From Streptomyces mirabilis (GTDB taxonomy: Bacteria > Actinomycetota > Actinomycetes > Streptomycetales > Streptomycetaceae), in contig NZ_JBCJKP010000001.1 in assembly GCF_039503195.1 (NCBI RefSeq), forward strand, positions 2,480,001 through 2,544,000: 64,000 bases of DNA, written 5' to 3'. Under the pieces are notes generated by a model. The model did not search any database. It worked only from the letters and a program-made list of their open reading frames with translations, and had not been told where the DNA came from. A program made the translations under genes and the position numbers. This document shows, in pieces, positions 26,736 through 35,858 of this stretch (positions are counted from its first letter, which is position 1; each line of letters begins with the position of its first letter).

Positions 26736-29700
26736 TCACCTCGCGTTGAAGTACTTCGCCTCCGGGTGGTGGATGACGATCGCGTCCGTGGACTGCTCGG
26801 GGTGCAGCTGGAACTCCTCCGAGAGGTGGACGCCGATGCGCTCGGGCTCCAGGAGTTCGGCGATCTTGGCGCGATCCTCCAGGTCGGGGCAGGCGCCGTA
26901 GCCGAGGGAGAAACGGGCACCGCGGTACTTGAGGTCGAACATGTCCTCGATGGCCGAGGGGTCCTCACCGGCGAAGCCGAGCTCGGAGCGGACGCGGGCG
27001 TGCCAGTACTCGGCGAGGGCCTCGGCCAGCTGCACGGACAGGCCGTGCAGTTCGAGGTAGTCACGGTAGGAGTTCGCCGCGAAGAGCTCGGCCGTCTCCT
27101 CACCGATGCGGGAGCCGACCGTGACGACCTGGAGGCCGACGACGTCCCGCTCACCGGACTCCTCGGGCCGGAAGAAGTCGGCCAGGCACAGCCGCCGTCC
27201 GCGGCGCTGGCGCGGGAAGGTGAAGCGGGTGCGCTCGTTGCCCTGTTCGTCCAGGATGATCAGGTCGTCGTCCTTGGACACACAGGGGAAGTAGCCGTAG
27301 ACGACGGCCGCTTCGAGCAGGTTGTCGGTCTGGAGCTTGTCCAGCAGTCCGCGCAGCCGGGGCCGGCCCTCGGTCTCGACGAGTTCCTCGTACGTCGGTC
27401 CGTCGCCCACGCGGGCCTGCTTCAGGCCCCACTGGCCCTTGAACAGCGCGCCCTCGTCCAGCCAGGAGGCGTACTCCTTGAGTTGGATGCCCTTGATGAC
27501 ACGGGTGCCCCAGAAGGGCGGGGTGGGCACCGGGTTGTCGACGGATACGTCCGAGCGGACGTGGCCCTCCTCCGGGCGCTCCTCGACGACCGTCGGGGCG
27601 GTGGCCCTCACTCGGCGCTGCTTGAGCTCCGGCAGTACGGCCCCCGGCACGCCCCGCTTGACCCCGATGAGCGCGTCCATCAGGCGCAGGCCCTCGAACG
27701 CGTCCCGGGCGTAGCGGACTTCGCCCTCGTAGATCTCGTACAGGTCCTGCTCGACGTACGCCCTCGTGAGGGCGGCGCCGCCGAGGATGACCGGGTAATC
27801 GGCGGACAGACCCCGCTGGTTGAGCTCCTCCAGGTTCTCCTTCATGATCACCGTGGACTTGACGAGCAGGCCCGACATGCCGATGACGTCGGCCCGGTGC
27901 TCCTCGGCCGCGTCCAGGATCGCGGAGACCGGCTGCTTGATGCCGAGGTTGACGACGTTGTAGCCGTTGTTGGACAGGATGATGTCGACGAGGTTCTTGC
28001 CGATGTCGTGCACGTCGCCGCGCACGGTCGCCAGCACGATGGTGCCCTTGCCCTCGGCGTCCGACTTCTCCATGTGCGGTTCGAGGTAGGCGACCGCGGA
28101 CTTCATGACCTCGGCGGACTGGAGCACGAACGGCAACTGCATCTGGCCGGAGCCGAACAGCTCTCCGACCACCTTCATGCCGTCGAGCAGCGTCTCGTTG
28201 ACGATGTCGAGGGCGGGGCGGGTCTGGAGGGCCTCGGCGAGGTCGGCCTCGAGGCCGTTCTTCTCGCCGTCGATGATGCGCCGCTTGAGTCGCTCGTCCA
28301 GGGGCAGCGCGGCCAGCTCCTCGGCCTTGCCCGCCTTCAGCGACTTGGTGGTGGCGCCCTCGAACAGCGCCATCAGCTTCTGGAGGGGGTCGTAGGCCGG
28401 TTCGTCGCCCTGCTGGGCGATGCGCCGGTCGTAGATCAGGTCGAGGGCGGTGGTGACCTGCTCCTCGTCGAAGCGCGCGATGGGGAGGATCTTCGACGCG
28501 TGCACGATCGCCGAGTCCAGGCCCGCCTTGACGCACTCGTCGAGGAAGACCGAGTTCAGCAGGATGCGCGCGGCCGGGTTGAGTCCGAAGGAGATGTTCG
28601 ACAGGCCCAGCGTGGTCTGCACGTCGGGGCGGCGGCGCTTGAGCTCGCGGATCGCCTCGATGGTGGCGATGCCGTCCTTGCGGGACTCCTCCTGGCCGGT
28701 GCAGATGGTGAAGGTCAGGGTGTCGATGAGGATGTCCGACTCATGGATGCCCCAGTTCGTCGTCAGGTCCTCGATGAGCCGTTCGGCGATGGCCACCTTG
28801 GTCTCGACGGTGCGGGCCTGGCCCTCCTCGTCGATGGTCAGCGCGATCAGCGCCGCGCCGTGCTCCTGCGCCAGCCCGGTGACCTTGGCGAAGCGGGACT
28901 CGGGGCCGTCGCCGTCCTCGTAGTTGACGGAGTTGATGACGGCCCGGCCGCCGAGCTTCTCCAGGCCTGCGCGCAGGACGTCGACCTCGGTGGAGTCCAG
29001 CACGATGGGCAGCGTGGAGGCGGTGGCGAAGCGTCCGGCGAGCTCCCGCATGTCCGCGACGCCGTCCCGGCCCACGTAGTCGACGCACAGGTCGAGCATG
29101 TGGGCGCCCTCGCGGATCTGGTCGCGGGCCATCTCCACACAGTCGTCCCAGCGGGCCTCCAGCATGGCCTCGCGGAACTTCTTCGAGCCGTTGGCGTTGG
29201 TGCGCTCACCGATCGCCATGTACGCGGTGTCCTGGCGGAACGGGACGGTCTGGTAGAGGGAGGCGGCGCCCGGTTCCGGCTGGGGGCGCCGCTCCGCCGG
29301 TGCCATCCCGCGCACGCGCTCGACGACCTGGCGCAGGTGCTCGGGGGTGCTGCCGCAGCAGCCGCCGACCAGGGACAGGCCGTACTGCCGGACGAAGGTC
29401 TCCTGCGCGTCCGCCATCTCGGGCGGGGTCAGCGGGAAGTACGCCCCGTCCTTGGTGAGGATGGGCAGCCCGGCGTTCGGCATGCACAGCAGCGGGATGC
29501 GGGAGTGGCGGGCGAGGTAGCGCAGGTGCTCGCTCATCTCGGCGGGGCCGGTGGAGCAGTTCAGGCCGATCATGTCGATGCCCAGCGGTTCCAGCGCGGT
29601 CAGCGCGGCGCCGATCTCCGAGCCCAGCAGCATCGTGCCGGTCGTCTCGAAGGCGAGGGAGACCAGCAAAGGCAGGTCGGCCCCGAGCGCGTCCAGGGCC

Positions 29701-30281
29701 CGGCGGGCGCCGAGGATGGACGACTTCGTCTGGAGGAGGTCCTGGGTGGTCTCGACGATCAGGGCGTCCGCGCCGCCGGCGATCAGGCCCTCGGCGTTCG
29801 CCTGGAAGCCGTCGCGCAGCGTGTGGAAGCCGATGTGGCCGAGGGTCGGCAGCTTCGTACCGGGGCCGATGGAGCCCAGCACCCACCGCCGGCGGCCGTC
29901 GCGGCCGGCGAACTCGTCGGCCACCTCGCGGGCGATGCGGGCGCCCGCCTCGGACAGCTCGTGCACGCGGTCGGAGATCTCGTACTCGGCCATGGCCGAG
30001 TGGTTGGCGCCGAAGCTGTTCGTCTCCACGCAGTCCACGCCCACCTCGAAGTAGGCCTCGTGGACGGAACGGACGATGTCGGGGCGGGTGATGTTCAGAA
30101 TCTCGTTGCAGCCCTCGAGGTTCTCGAAGTCCTCCAGCGTCGGATCCTGCGCCTGCAGCATCGTGCCCATCGCGCCGTCGGCCACCACGACACGCTCGGC
30201 GAGCGCCTCGCGGAGGGCGGCGATGCGGGTCCGGTTCTCGGCAAGCTCGGACGAAAGGGACGGGTTCGGCAACGAAGCCAT
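26736..30281 (-). CDS. metH: Cobalamin-dependent methionine synthase MetH
   Basis: A 1181-residue modular enzyme that moves a methyl group from methyl-tetrahydrofolate through cobalamin to homocysteine. The domains run in order: homocysteine-binding barrel (about 1-330, with the zinc cysteines in LVGGCCGSTPEHL), pterin-binding barrel (about 345-610), cobalamin-binding module (about 640-880, with DVHDIGKNLVDIILSNNGYN carrying the lower-axial His), and the SAM-dependent reactivation domain (about 910-1181). The length is normal for the family. The methionine-salvage block 5.6 kb to the right shares the same pathway. Confidence 0.97.
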   Translation of the reverse strand: MASLPNPSLSSELAENRTRIAALREALAERVVVADGAMGTMLQAQDPTLEDFENLEGCNEILNITRPDIVRSVHEAYFEVGVDCVETNSFGANHSAMAEYEISDRVHELSEAGARIAREVADEFAGRDGRRRWVLGSIGPGTKLPTLGHIGFHTLRDGFQANAEGLIAGGADALIVETTQDLLQTKSSILGARRALDALGADLPLLVSLAFETTGTMLLGSEIGAALTALEPLGIDMIGLNCSTGPAEMSEHLRYLARHSRIPLLCMPNAGLPILTKDGAYFPLTPPEMADAQETFVRQYGLSLVGGCCGSTPEHLRQVVERVRGMAPAERRPQPEPGAASLYQTVPFRQDTAYMAIGERTNANGSKKFREAMLEARWDDCVEMARDQIREGAHMLDLCVDYVGRDGVADMRELAGRFATASTLPIVLDSTEVDVLRAGLEKLGGRAVINSVNYEDGDGPESRFAKVTGLAQEHGAALIALTIDEEGQARTVETKVAIAERLIEDLTTNWGIHESDILIDTLTFTICTGQEESRKDGIATIEAIRELKRRRPDVQTTLGLSNISFGLNPAARILLNSVFLDECVKAGLDSAIVHASKILPIARFDEEQVTTALDLIYDRRIAQQGDEPAYDPLQKLMALFEGATTKSLKAGKAEELAALPLDERLKRRIIDGEKNGLEADLAEALQTRPALDIVNETLLDGMKVVGELFGSGQMQLPFVLQSAEVMKSAVAYLEPHMEKSDAEGKGTIVLATVRGDVHDIGKNLVDIILSNNGYNVVNLGIKQPVSAILDAAEEHRADVIGMSGLLVKSTVIMKENLEELNQRGLSADYPVILGGAALTRAYVEQDLYEIYEGEVRYARDAFEGLRLMDALIGVKRGVPGAVLPELKQRRVRATAPTVVEERPEEGHVRSDVSVDNPVPTPPFWGTRVIKGIQLKEYASWLDEGALFKGQWGLKQARVGDGPTYEELVETEGRPRLRGLLDKLQTDNLLEAAVVYGYFPCVSKDDDLIILDEQGNERTRFTFPRQRRGRRLCLADFFRPEESGERDVVGLQVVTVGSRIGEETAELFAANSYRDYLELHGLSVQLAEALAEYWHARVRSELGFAGEDPSAIEDMFDLKYRGARFSLGYGACPDLEDRAKIAELLEPERIGVHLSEEFQLHPEQSTDAIVIHHPEAKYFNAR

Positions 30282-30345
30282 GAAGGTGCTCCCTGAAGTG
30301 CGACGGCTGTCGGCTTTGCGCTTCCCATGGAAGGCGCACGCCGTC

Positions 30346-30375
30346 AGGGTAGCCCGAGCACCGTCACGGGGTCAG
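30346..30375 (-). promoter_or_regulatory. Possible metH promoter
   Basis: Read on the minus strand: CTGACC (30375-30370), an 18-nt spacer and TACCCT (30351-30346), about 65 nt before the metH start. I see no cobalamin riboswitch in the 269-bp gap. Confidence 0.3.
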
Positions 30376-30480
30376 GGCCGTCCACGGGGCGGACGGGCGT
30401 GGCGGGTGCGTCCGGGGTGTTAAGACAGATCGAACCTGTTGCGACGACCCATTAGCGGGAGCTCGGCAACGAACGGTAGT

Positions 30481-30497
30481 GTTCGACATTGCCGAAC
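30481..30497. promoter_or_regulatory. Candidate GylR operator upstream of gylR
   Basis: A 17-bp pseudo-palindrome, GTTCGACATTGCCGAAC, with perfect 5-bp arms and only three non-symmetrical positions. It fits the degenerate palindrome GTTCGRCAWTGYCGAAC and lies 54 bp before the gylR start. A nearly identical site precedes glpF. This suggests autoregulation. Confidence 0.6.
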
Positions 30498-30550
30498 GGC
30501 GGTAGCGGAGGCGCACGCTGTCGGTCGAAGGGGACGGAGGCAGCACGGCG

Positions 30551-31315
30551 ATGGCACGGAACATCCAGTCGCTCGAACGGGCGGCGGCGATGCTGCGGCT
30601 CCTCGCGGGCGGCGAGCGGCAGCTCGGCCTGTCCGACATCGCCTCCTCGCTGGGCCTGGCCAAGGGCACGGCCCACGGCATACTGCGCACCCTCCAGCAG
30701 GAGGGCTTCGTCGAACAGGACAGCGTCTCGGGGCGCTACCAGCTCGGCGCCGAGCTGCTGCGGCTCGGCACCACCTATCTCGACGTGCACGAGCTGCGCG
30801 CGCGGGCGCTGGTGTGGACCGACGACCTGGCCCGCTCCAGCGGCGAGAGCGTCTACCTGGGTGTGCTGCACCAACACGGCGTACTGATCGTGCACCACGT
30901 GTTCCGGCCCGACGACAGCCGTCAGGTGCTGGAGGTCGGGGCCATGCAGCCGCTGCACTCCACGGCCCTGGGCAAGGTCCTGTCCGCCTACGACCCGGTG
31001 GCGCACAGCGAGGTCCTGGAGGCCGAGCGGAAGACGTTCACGGCCCGCACGACGGTCGAACCGGAGCAGTTCGAGGGGGTCCTCGACCTGACCCGCGCGC
31101 GCGGGTACGCCGACGACGTCGAGGAGACATGGACGGGCGTCGCCTCGGTCGCGGCACCCATCCACAACCGGCGGCGCATGCCGGTGGGCGCGGTGGGCAT
31201 CGCGGGAGCCGTGGAGCGGATCTGCCGGGACGGCGAGGTGCGCCCCGAGCTGATCGCGGCGGTGCGGGACTGCGCCCGCGCGGTCTCCCGGGACCTGGGA
31301 GCCGGGCGGTTCTGA
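30551..31315 (+). CDS. gylR: IclR-family regulator of the glycerol operon (GylR)
   Basis: A 254-residue IclR-type regulator. The winged helix (residues 5-70) has LSDIASSLGLAKGTAHGILR and VSGRYQLGAELLRLG. The ligand domain contains SVYLGVLHQHGVLIVHHVFR and the family segment MQPLHSTALGKVLSAYDP. It lies 339 bp upstream of glpF-glpK-glpD in the same direction, the arrangement of the S. coelicolor gyl locus, where GylR represses the operon and glycerol-3-phosphate is thought to relieve it. Two matching pseudo-palindromes at 30481 and 31510 are candidate targets. Confidence 0.93.
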   Translation: MARNIQSLERAAAMLRLLAGGERQLGLSDIASSLGLAKGTAHGILRTLQQEGFVEQDSVSGRYQLGAELLRLGTTYLDVHELRARALVWTDDLARSSGESVYLGVLHQHGVLIVHHVFRPDDSRQVLEVGAMQPLHSTALGKVLSAYDPVAHSEVLEAERKTFTARTTVEPEQFEGVLDLTRARGYADDVEETWTGVASVAAPIHNRRRMPVGAVGIAGAVERICRDGEVRPELIAAVRDCARAVSRDLGAGRF

Positions 31316-31351
31316 CGCCCCGAACGACGAGCTGAACCCCGTACGACAACA

Positions 31352-31384
31352 GGCCGGTACGTGTCCCACGTACCGGCCCCTTTT
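31352..31384 (+). terminator. Rho-independent terminator of gylR
   Basis: A 12-bp perfect stem, GGCCGGTACGTG / CACGTACCGGCC, with a 3-nt loop, followed by CC and TTTT. It is the most canonical terminator in the window and separates gylR from the glpFKD transcript. Confidence 0.88.
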
Positions 31385-31419
31385 GGCATGTACGCGCGAG
31401 GTACCCGAGCCGCTCAAGA

Positions 31420-31462
31420 TCGATAACTCACAGCGATCAATAACGATCGTGTTTTCGATAAC
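31420..31462. promoter_or_regulatory. Three phased direct repeats upstream of glpF
   Basis: TCGATAAC (31420-31427), TCAATAAC (31437-31444) and TCGATAAC (31455-31462) recur at 17- and 18-bp intervals between the gylR terminator and the candidate GylR operator. The even phasing suggests a second regulator or an extended GylR array. No protein is assigned. Confidence 0.5.
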
Positions 31463-31509
31463 GGAACTCTTGACGAGCTGGTAACGCCAGGGCAAGACTC
31501 CCGTCCATC

Positions 31510-31526
31510 GGTCGGCATTGTCGAAC
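31510..31526. promoter_or_regulatory. Candidate GylR operator upstream of glpF
   Basis: GGTCGGCATTGTCGAAC matches 16 of 17 positions of the pseudo-palindrome found before gylR. It lies 128 bp before the glpF start, where a repressor could block the operon promoter. Confidence 0.6.
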
Positions 31527-31654
31527 ACCTACCGGCAATACGCGTTAGAGTGTGACAGTGCCATGGGCCGGCATCGCCCTCACCCCCGAGGGCGCGAACC
31601 ACCGGTGGGACCCGGGGTTCGCCTTCCCCTGGACGAAGGACAAAGGAGTCGCGG

Positions 31655-32449
31655 GTGTCCAGCTCCGACATCTTCATCGGCGAGACCATAGGTACCGCCA
31701 TACTCATCCTGCTCGGCGGTGGCGTCTGTGCCGCCGTCACGCTGAAGGCCTCCAAGGCCAGAAACGCCGGCTGGCTCGCCATCGCCTTCGGGTGGGGCTT
31801 CGCGGTCCTCACGGCGGTCTACACCTCCGCGCCGCTGTCCGGCGCACACCTGAACCCGGCCGTGACGCTGGCGCTGACCATCAAGGACGGCGGCTGGAAC
31901 AACCTGCCGGTGTACTGGGGCGGCCAGCTGCTCGGCGCGATGATCGGCGCCACGCTGGTCTGGGTCGTGTACTACGGACAGTTCCACGCGCACCTGACCG
32001 ACCCCGACATCGTGGAGGCTTCGGACGCGCAGGCCGCTGGTTCCAAGGCCGTCGAGGCGGAGGAGAAGGGCGCGGGCCCCGTGCTCGGTATCTTCTCCAC
32101 CGGCCCCGAGATCCGCAACGCGGTGCAGAACCTCGCCACTGAGATCATCGCGACTGTCGTGCTGGTGCTCGCGGTCCTCACGCAGGGTCTCAACGACAAG
32201 GGCAACGGCCTCGGCCCCCTGGGCGCCCTGATCACCGCGCTGGTGGTTGTCTCCATCGGCCTCTCCCTCGGTGGACCCACCGGCTACGCGATCAACCCGG
32301 CCCGTGACCTCGGCCCGCGCATCGTGCACGCGCTGCTCCCCCTGCCGAACAAGGGCGGCTCCGACTGGAGCTACGCCTGGGTTCCGGTCGTCGGTCCGCT
32401 GATCGGCGGCGCGATCGCCGCAGGCCTCTACAACGTCGCCTTTGCTTAA
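31655..32449 (+). CDS. glpF: Glycerol facilitator GlpF (aquaglyceroporin)
   Basis: A 264-residue MIP channel for passive glycerol entry. The two asparagine-proline-alanine loops are [14 protein letters not shown] (first half) and [14 protein letters not shown] (second half), and the Asp after the second NPAR is the glycerol-channel hallmark. Six transmembrane helices are predicted. The loop around residues 110-140 is longer and charged ([20 protein letters not shown]), which is common in streptomycete homologues. It starts with GTG at 31655, preceded by AAAGGAG. First gene of the gyl operon. Confidence 0.95.
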   Translation: MSSSDIFIGETIGTAILILLGGGVCAAVTLKASKARNAGWLAIAFGWGFAVLTAVYTSAPLSGAHLNPAVTLALTIKDGGWNNLPVYWGGQLLGAMIGATLVWVVYYGQFHAHLTDPDIVEASDAQAAGSKAVEAEEKGAGPVLGIFSTGPEIRNAVQNLATEIIATVVLVLAVLTQGLNDKGNGLGPLGALITALVVVSIGLSLGGPTGYAINPARDLGPRIVHALLPLPNKGGSDWSYAWVPVVGPLIGGAIAAGLYNVAFA

Positions 32450-32452
32450 ATC

Positions 32453-32474
32453 CCCGAGGCCTTCGGGCCTCGGG
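32453..32474 (+). terminator. Intercistronic UUCG-loop hairpin between glpF and glpK
   Basis: A 9-bp perfect stem, CCCGAGGCC / GGCCTCGGG, closes the tetraloop TTCG just after the glpF stop codon. With no T tract it may attenuate or stabilise the upstream message, giving more glpF than glpK mRNA, and need not be a full stop. Confidence 0.7.
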
Positions 32475-32501
32475 CCCTCCTTGAACCGCAAGGTTTTCCG
32501 A

Positions 32502-32542
32502 GCCGTAAGCAATACGCCGTCAGGCCGTGAGCAATACGCCGT
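32502..32542. repeat. 19-bp direct repeat before glpK
   Basis: GCCGTAAGCAATACGCCGT (32502-32520) is repeated with one change at 32524-32542, the starts 22 bp apart. It lies in the glpF-glpK spacer, 40 bp before the glpK start. It may be a duplication or a binding site. Confidence 0.8.
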
Positions 32543-32581
32543 GAGCCAGCCTCTTTCATACGGAACCTTCAGGAGCACACC

Positions 32582-34120
32582 GTGACCGACGCACACACCG
32601 CCGGCCCCTTCATCGCCGCGATCGACCAGGGCACCACGTCCAGCCGCTGCATCGTCTTCGACCGCGACGGACGCATCGTCTCCGTCGACCAGAAGGAGCA
32701 CGAGCAGATCTTCCCCAAGCCGGGCTGGGTCGAGCACAACGCCGCCGAGATCTGGACCAACGTCCAGGAAGTCGTGGCCGGGGCCATCGAGAAGGCGGGC
32801 ATCACCCGCGACGACATCAAGGCCATCGGCATCACCAACCAGCGCGAGACCACCGTGCTGTGGGACAAGAACACCGGTGAGCCCGTCCACAACGCCATCG
32901 TCTGGCAGGACACCCGCACCGACGCGCTCTGCAAGGAGCTCGGTCGCAATGTCGGCCAGGACCGCTTCCGCCGCGAGACCGGCCTGCCGCTCGCGTCCTA
33001 CTTCGCCGGTCCCAAGGCCCGCTGGCTGCTCGACAACGTCCAGGGCCTGCGCGAGCGCGCCGAGGCCGGGGACATCCTCTTCGGCACCATGGACTCCTGG
33101 GTCATCTGGAACCTGACGGGCGGTGTGAACGGCGGTCACCACGTCACCGACGTCACCAACGCCTCCCGCACCATGCTGATGAACCTGCACACCCTGGCGT
33201 GGGACGAGAAGATCGCCGAGTCCATCGGCGTCCCGCTGGCGATGCTCCCGGAGATCCGCTCCTCCGCCGAGGTCTACGGCGAGGTCACCGGCGGCCCGCT
33301 CGGCGAGCTGCTCGGCGGCATCCCGGTCGCCTCCGCGCTCGGCGACCAGCAGGCGGCCCTGTTCGGCCAGACCTGCTTCTCCGAGGGCGAGGCCAAGTCC
33401 ACGTACGGCACCGGCACGTTCATGCTGATGAACACCGGCGACAAGATCATCAACTCGTACTCGGGCCTGCTCACCACGGTCGGCTACCGCATCGGCGACC
33501 AGGCTCCGGTCTACGCCCTCGAGGGCTCGATCGCCGTCACCGGTTCGCTGGTGCAGTGGATGCGCGACCAGATGGGCCTGATCAAGTCCGCCGCCGAGAT
33601 CGAGACCCTCGCGTCCTCGGTCGAGGACAACGGCGGCGCCTACTTCGTGCCGGCGTTCTCCGGTCTGTTCGCCCCGTACTGGCGTCCCGACGCCCGCGGT
33701 GTGATCGCCGGTCTGACCCGGTACGTCACCAAGGCGCACATCGCGCGCGCCGTCCTGGAGGCCACGGCCTGGCAGACCCGTGACGTCAGCGACGCCATGA
33801 CGAAGGACTCCGGCGTCGAGCTCACGGCCCTCAAGGTCGACGGCGGCATGACCTCCAACAACCTGCTGATGCAGACCCTGGCCGACGTCCTGGACGCCCC
33901 CGTGGTGCGCCCGATGGTCGCCGAGACCACCTGCCTCGGCGCCGCCTACGCCGCCGGTCTCGCCGTCGGCTTCTGGACCAACACCGAGGACCTGCGCGCC
34001 AACTGGCGCCGGGCCGCGGAATGGACCCCCAACATGGACGCGGAGACCCGCGACCGTGAGTACAAGAGCTGGCTCAAGGCCGTCGAGCGGACCATGGGCT
34101 GGCTCGAGGACGAGAACTGA
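32582..34120 (+). CDS. glpK: Glycerol kinase GlpK
   Basis: A 512-residue FGGY-family kinase that makes glycerol-3-phosphate from glycerol and ATP. It has the phosphate-binding [20 protein letters not shown], the substrate segment [17 protein letters not shown], the FGGY signature region around [18 protein letters not shown] and the adenosine motif [19 protein letters not shown]. It starts with GTG at 32582 after AGGAG. It lies 19 nt upstream of glpD, so the pair is clearly co-transcribed. Confidence 0.97.
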   Translation: MTDAHTAGPFIAAIDQGTTSSRCIVFDRDGRIVSVDQKEHEQIFPKPGWVEHNAAEIWTNVQEVVAGAIEKAGITRDDIKAIGITNQRETTVLWDKNTGEPVHNAIVWQDTRTDALCKELGRNVGQDRFRRETGLPLASYFAGPKARWLLDNVQGLRERAEAGDILFGTMDSWVIWNLTGGVNGGHHVTDVTNASRTMLMNLHTLAWDEKIAESIGVPLAMLPEIRSSAEVYGEVTGGPLGELLGGIPVASALGDQQAALFGQTCFSEGEAKSTYGTGTFMLMNTGDKIINSYSGLLTTVGYRIGDQAPVYALEGSIAVTGSLVQWMRDQMGLIKSAAEIETLASSVEDNGGAYFVPAFSGLFAPYWRPDARGVIAGLTRYVTKAHIARAVLEATAWQTRDVSDAMTKDSGVELTALKVDGGMTSNNLLMQTLADVLDAPVVRPMVAETTCLGAAYAAGLAVGFWTNTEDLRANWRRAAEWTPNMDAETRDREYKSWLKAVERTMGWLEDEN

Positions 34121-34139
34121 CGAGGAGTAAGAACCCGCA

Positions 34140-35756
34140 ATGACCAGTCAGTCCACCCTGCAGACCGTGCCTGCCCTCGGTACGCACCCGGCCTCCGGCT
34201 CCAACCCGAGCCGCGCCGAGACCCGGGAGCAGCTCTCCAAGGCGACGTACGACCTTCTCGTGATCGGCGGCGGCATCCTGGGCATCTCCACCGCCTGGCA
34301 CGCCGCGCAGTCCGGTCTGCGGGTGGCTCTGGTCGACGCCGGCGACTTCGCCGGCGCCACCTCCTCCGCCTCCTCCAAGCTGCTCCACGGCGGTCTGCGC
34401 TACCTGCAGACCGGCGCGGTGAAGCTGGTGGCGGAGAACCACTTCGAGCGCCGTGCGGTCTCCCGTCAGGTGGCCCCCCACCTGGCGAACCCGCTCACGT
34501 TCTACCTCCCCGTGTACAAGGGCGGGCCGCACGGCGCGGCGAAGCTCGGGGCGGGCGTCTTCGCCTACTCCGCGCTGTCGGCGTTCGGTGACGGCGTCGG
34601 CCACCTGCTCTCGCCGGCCAAGGCGCAGCAGGACGTGCCGGAGCTGCGCACCGAGAACCTCAAGGCCGTGGCCGTGTACGGCGACGACCAGATGAACGAC
34701 GCGCGCATGGCGCTGATGACGGTCCGCGCGGCCGTCGAGGCGGGCGCCGTCGTGCTCAACCACGCGGAGGTGACCGGACTGCGCTTCACCAAGGGCCGGG
34801 TCACGGGCGCGGACCTCAAGGACGGTACGAACGGCGTGGAGTTCGGCGTCAACGCGCACCTCGTCCTCAACGCCACCGGTCCCTGGGTCGACCACCTGCG
34901 CAAGATGGAGGACCCGAACGCGGCGCCGTCCATCCGCTTGTCCAAGGGCGCGCACCTGGTTCTCAAGCGCACCTCCCCCTGGAAGGCCGCGCTCGCCACC
35001 CCGATCGACAAGTACCGCATCACCTTCGCCCTCCCCTGGGAGGACATGCTGCTGCTCGGCACGACCGACGAGGAGTACGAGGGCGACCCGGCGGACGTCT
35101 CGGTCACCGAGAAGGACATAGCCCAGATCCTGGACGAGGCCGCGTTCTCCATCCGCGACCAGCAGCTCTCCCGTGATCTGATCACGTACTCCTTCGCCGG
35201 TCTGCGGGTGCTGCCCGGCGGCCCCGGCGACACCTCGAAGGCCAAGCGCGAGACGGTCGTCACGGAGGGCCGCGGCGGGATGCTGTCCGTCGCGGGCGGC
35301 AAGTGGACCACCTTCCGGCACATAGGCCGTACGGTCATGAAGAAGCTGGAGTCGCTGCCGGGCCGTCCGCTGGGCGAGGACTTCGAGCCGATCTCCGAGC
35401 TGCCGAAGAAGATGCCGCTGCCGGGTGTCGCCAACCCGCGCGCGGTCGCCCACCGGCTGCTCGTCGACGGCCCGGCGCCCGGCCCCCGTATGGGCGCCGA
35501 CACCGCCAAGCACCTGGCGACGCACTACGGTTCGCTGGCCTTCGACATCGCGCGTCTGGCGAACGAGAACCCGGAGCTCGCCGAGCGCGTCCACCCGGAC
35601 GCCCCGGAGATCTGGGCGCAGGTCGTGTGGGCCCGCGACCACGAGTGGGCCGAGACGACGGACGACGTGTTGCGCCGCCGTACGACGCTGACGATCCGCG
35701 GGCTCGCCACGGACGAGGTCCGCGGCAAGGTGCAGGACCTGCTCGACAAGAAGTGA
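34140..35756 (+). CDS. glpD: Aerobic glycerol-3-phosphate dehydrogenase GlpD
   Basis: A 538-residue FAD enzyme that oxidises glycerol-3-phosphate to dihydroxyacetone phosphate at the membrane and passes electrons to quinone. The dinucleotide fold is DLLVIGGGILGISTAWHAAQ, followed by ASSKLLHGGLRYLQTGAVKL, the family signature. The FAD-domain closing motif GGKWTTFRHIGRTVMKKLES is present. The C-terminal DAO_C-like domain spans about 420-535. Last gene of the gyl operon, 19 nt after glpK. Confidence 0.97.
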   Translation: MTSQSTLQTVPALGTHPASGSNPSRAETREQLSKATYDLLVIGGGILGISTAWHAAQSGLRVALVDAGDFAGATSSASSKLLHGGLRYLQTGAVKLVAENHFERRAVSRQVAPHLANPLTFYLPVYKGGPHGAAKLGAGVFAYSALSAFGDGVGHLLSPAKAQQDVPELRTENLKAVAVYGDDQMNDARMALMTVRAAVEAGAVVLNHAEVTGLRFTKGRVTGADLKDGTNGVEFGVNAHLVLNATGPWVDHLRKMEDPNAAPSIRLSKGAHLVLKRTSPWKAALATPIDKYRITFALPWEDMLLLGTTDEEYEGDPADVSVTEKDIAQILDEAAFSIRDQQLSRDLITYSFAGLRVLPGGPGDTSKAKRETVVTEGRGGMLSVAGGKWTTFRHIGRTVMKKLESLPGRPLGEDFEPISELPKKMPLPGVANPRAVAHRLLVDGPAPGPRMGADTAKHLATHYGSLAFDIARLANENPELAERVHPDAPEIWAQVVWARDHEWAETTDDVLRRRTTLTIRGLATDEVRGKVQDLLDKK

Positions 35757-35801
35757 CCAAGAAGTGATCAGATCCTGAGCGGATGATCGGATCGACTTGA
35801 G

Positions 35802-35827
35802 GGGCGGCTCCCACGGGGGAGCCGCCC
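35802..35827. terminator. Bidirectional terminator between glpD and mtnK
   Basis: An 11-bp perfect stem, GGGCGGCTCCC / GGGAGCCGCCC, with a 4-nt loop, 45 nt past glpD and 31 nt past the convergent mtnK stop. It marks the left border of the methionine-salvage block. Confidence 0.8.
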
Positions 35828-35858
35828 TTCCGCGTGCGCCGCCATGGCCGAGCACCCG

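Noticed and set aside
26766..30296. 1176-codon frame antisense to metH
   Set aside because: A shadow frame of the metH coding strand, with low-complexity Arg/Asp/Val translation and no domains.
30282..30550. Cobalamin riboswitch upstream of metH
   Set aside because: No B12-box-like sequence or large multi-stem element is visible on the minus strand.
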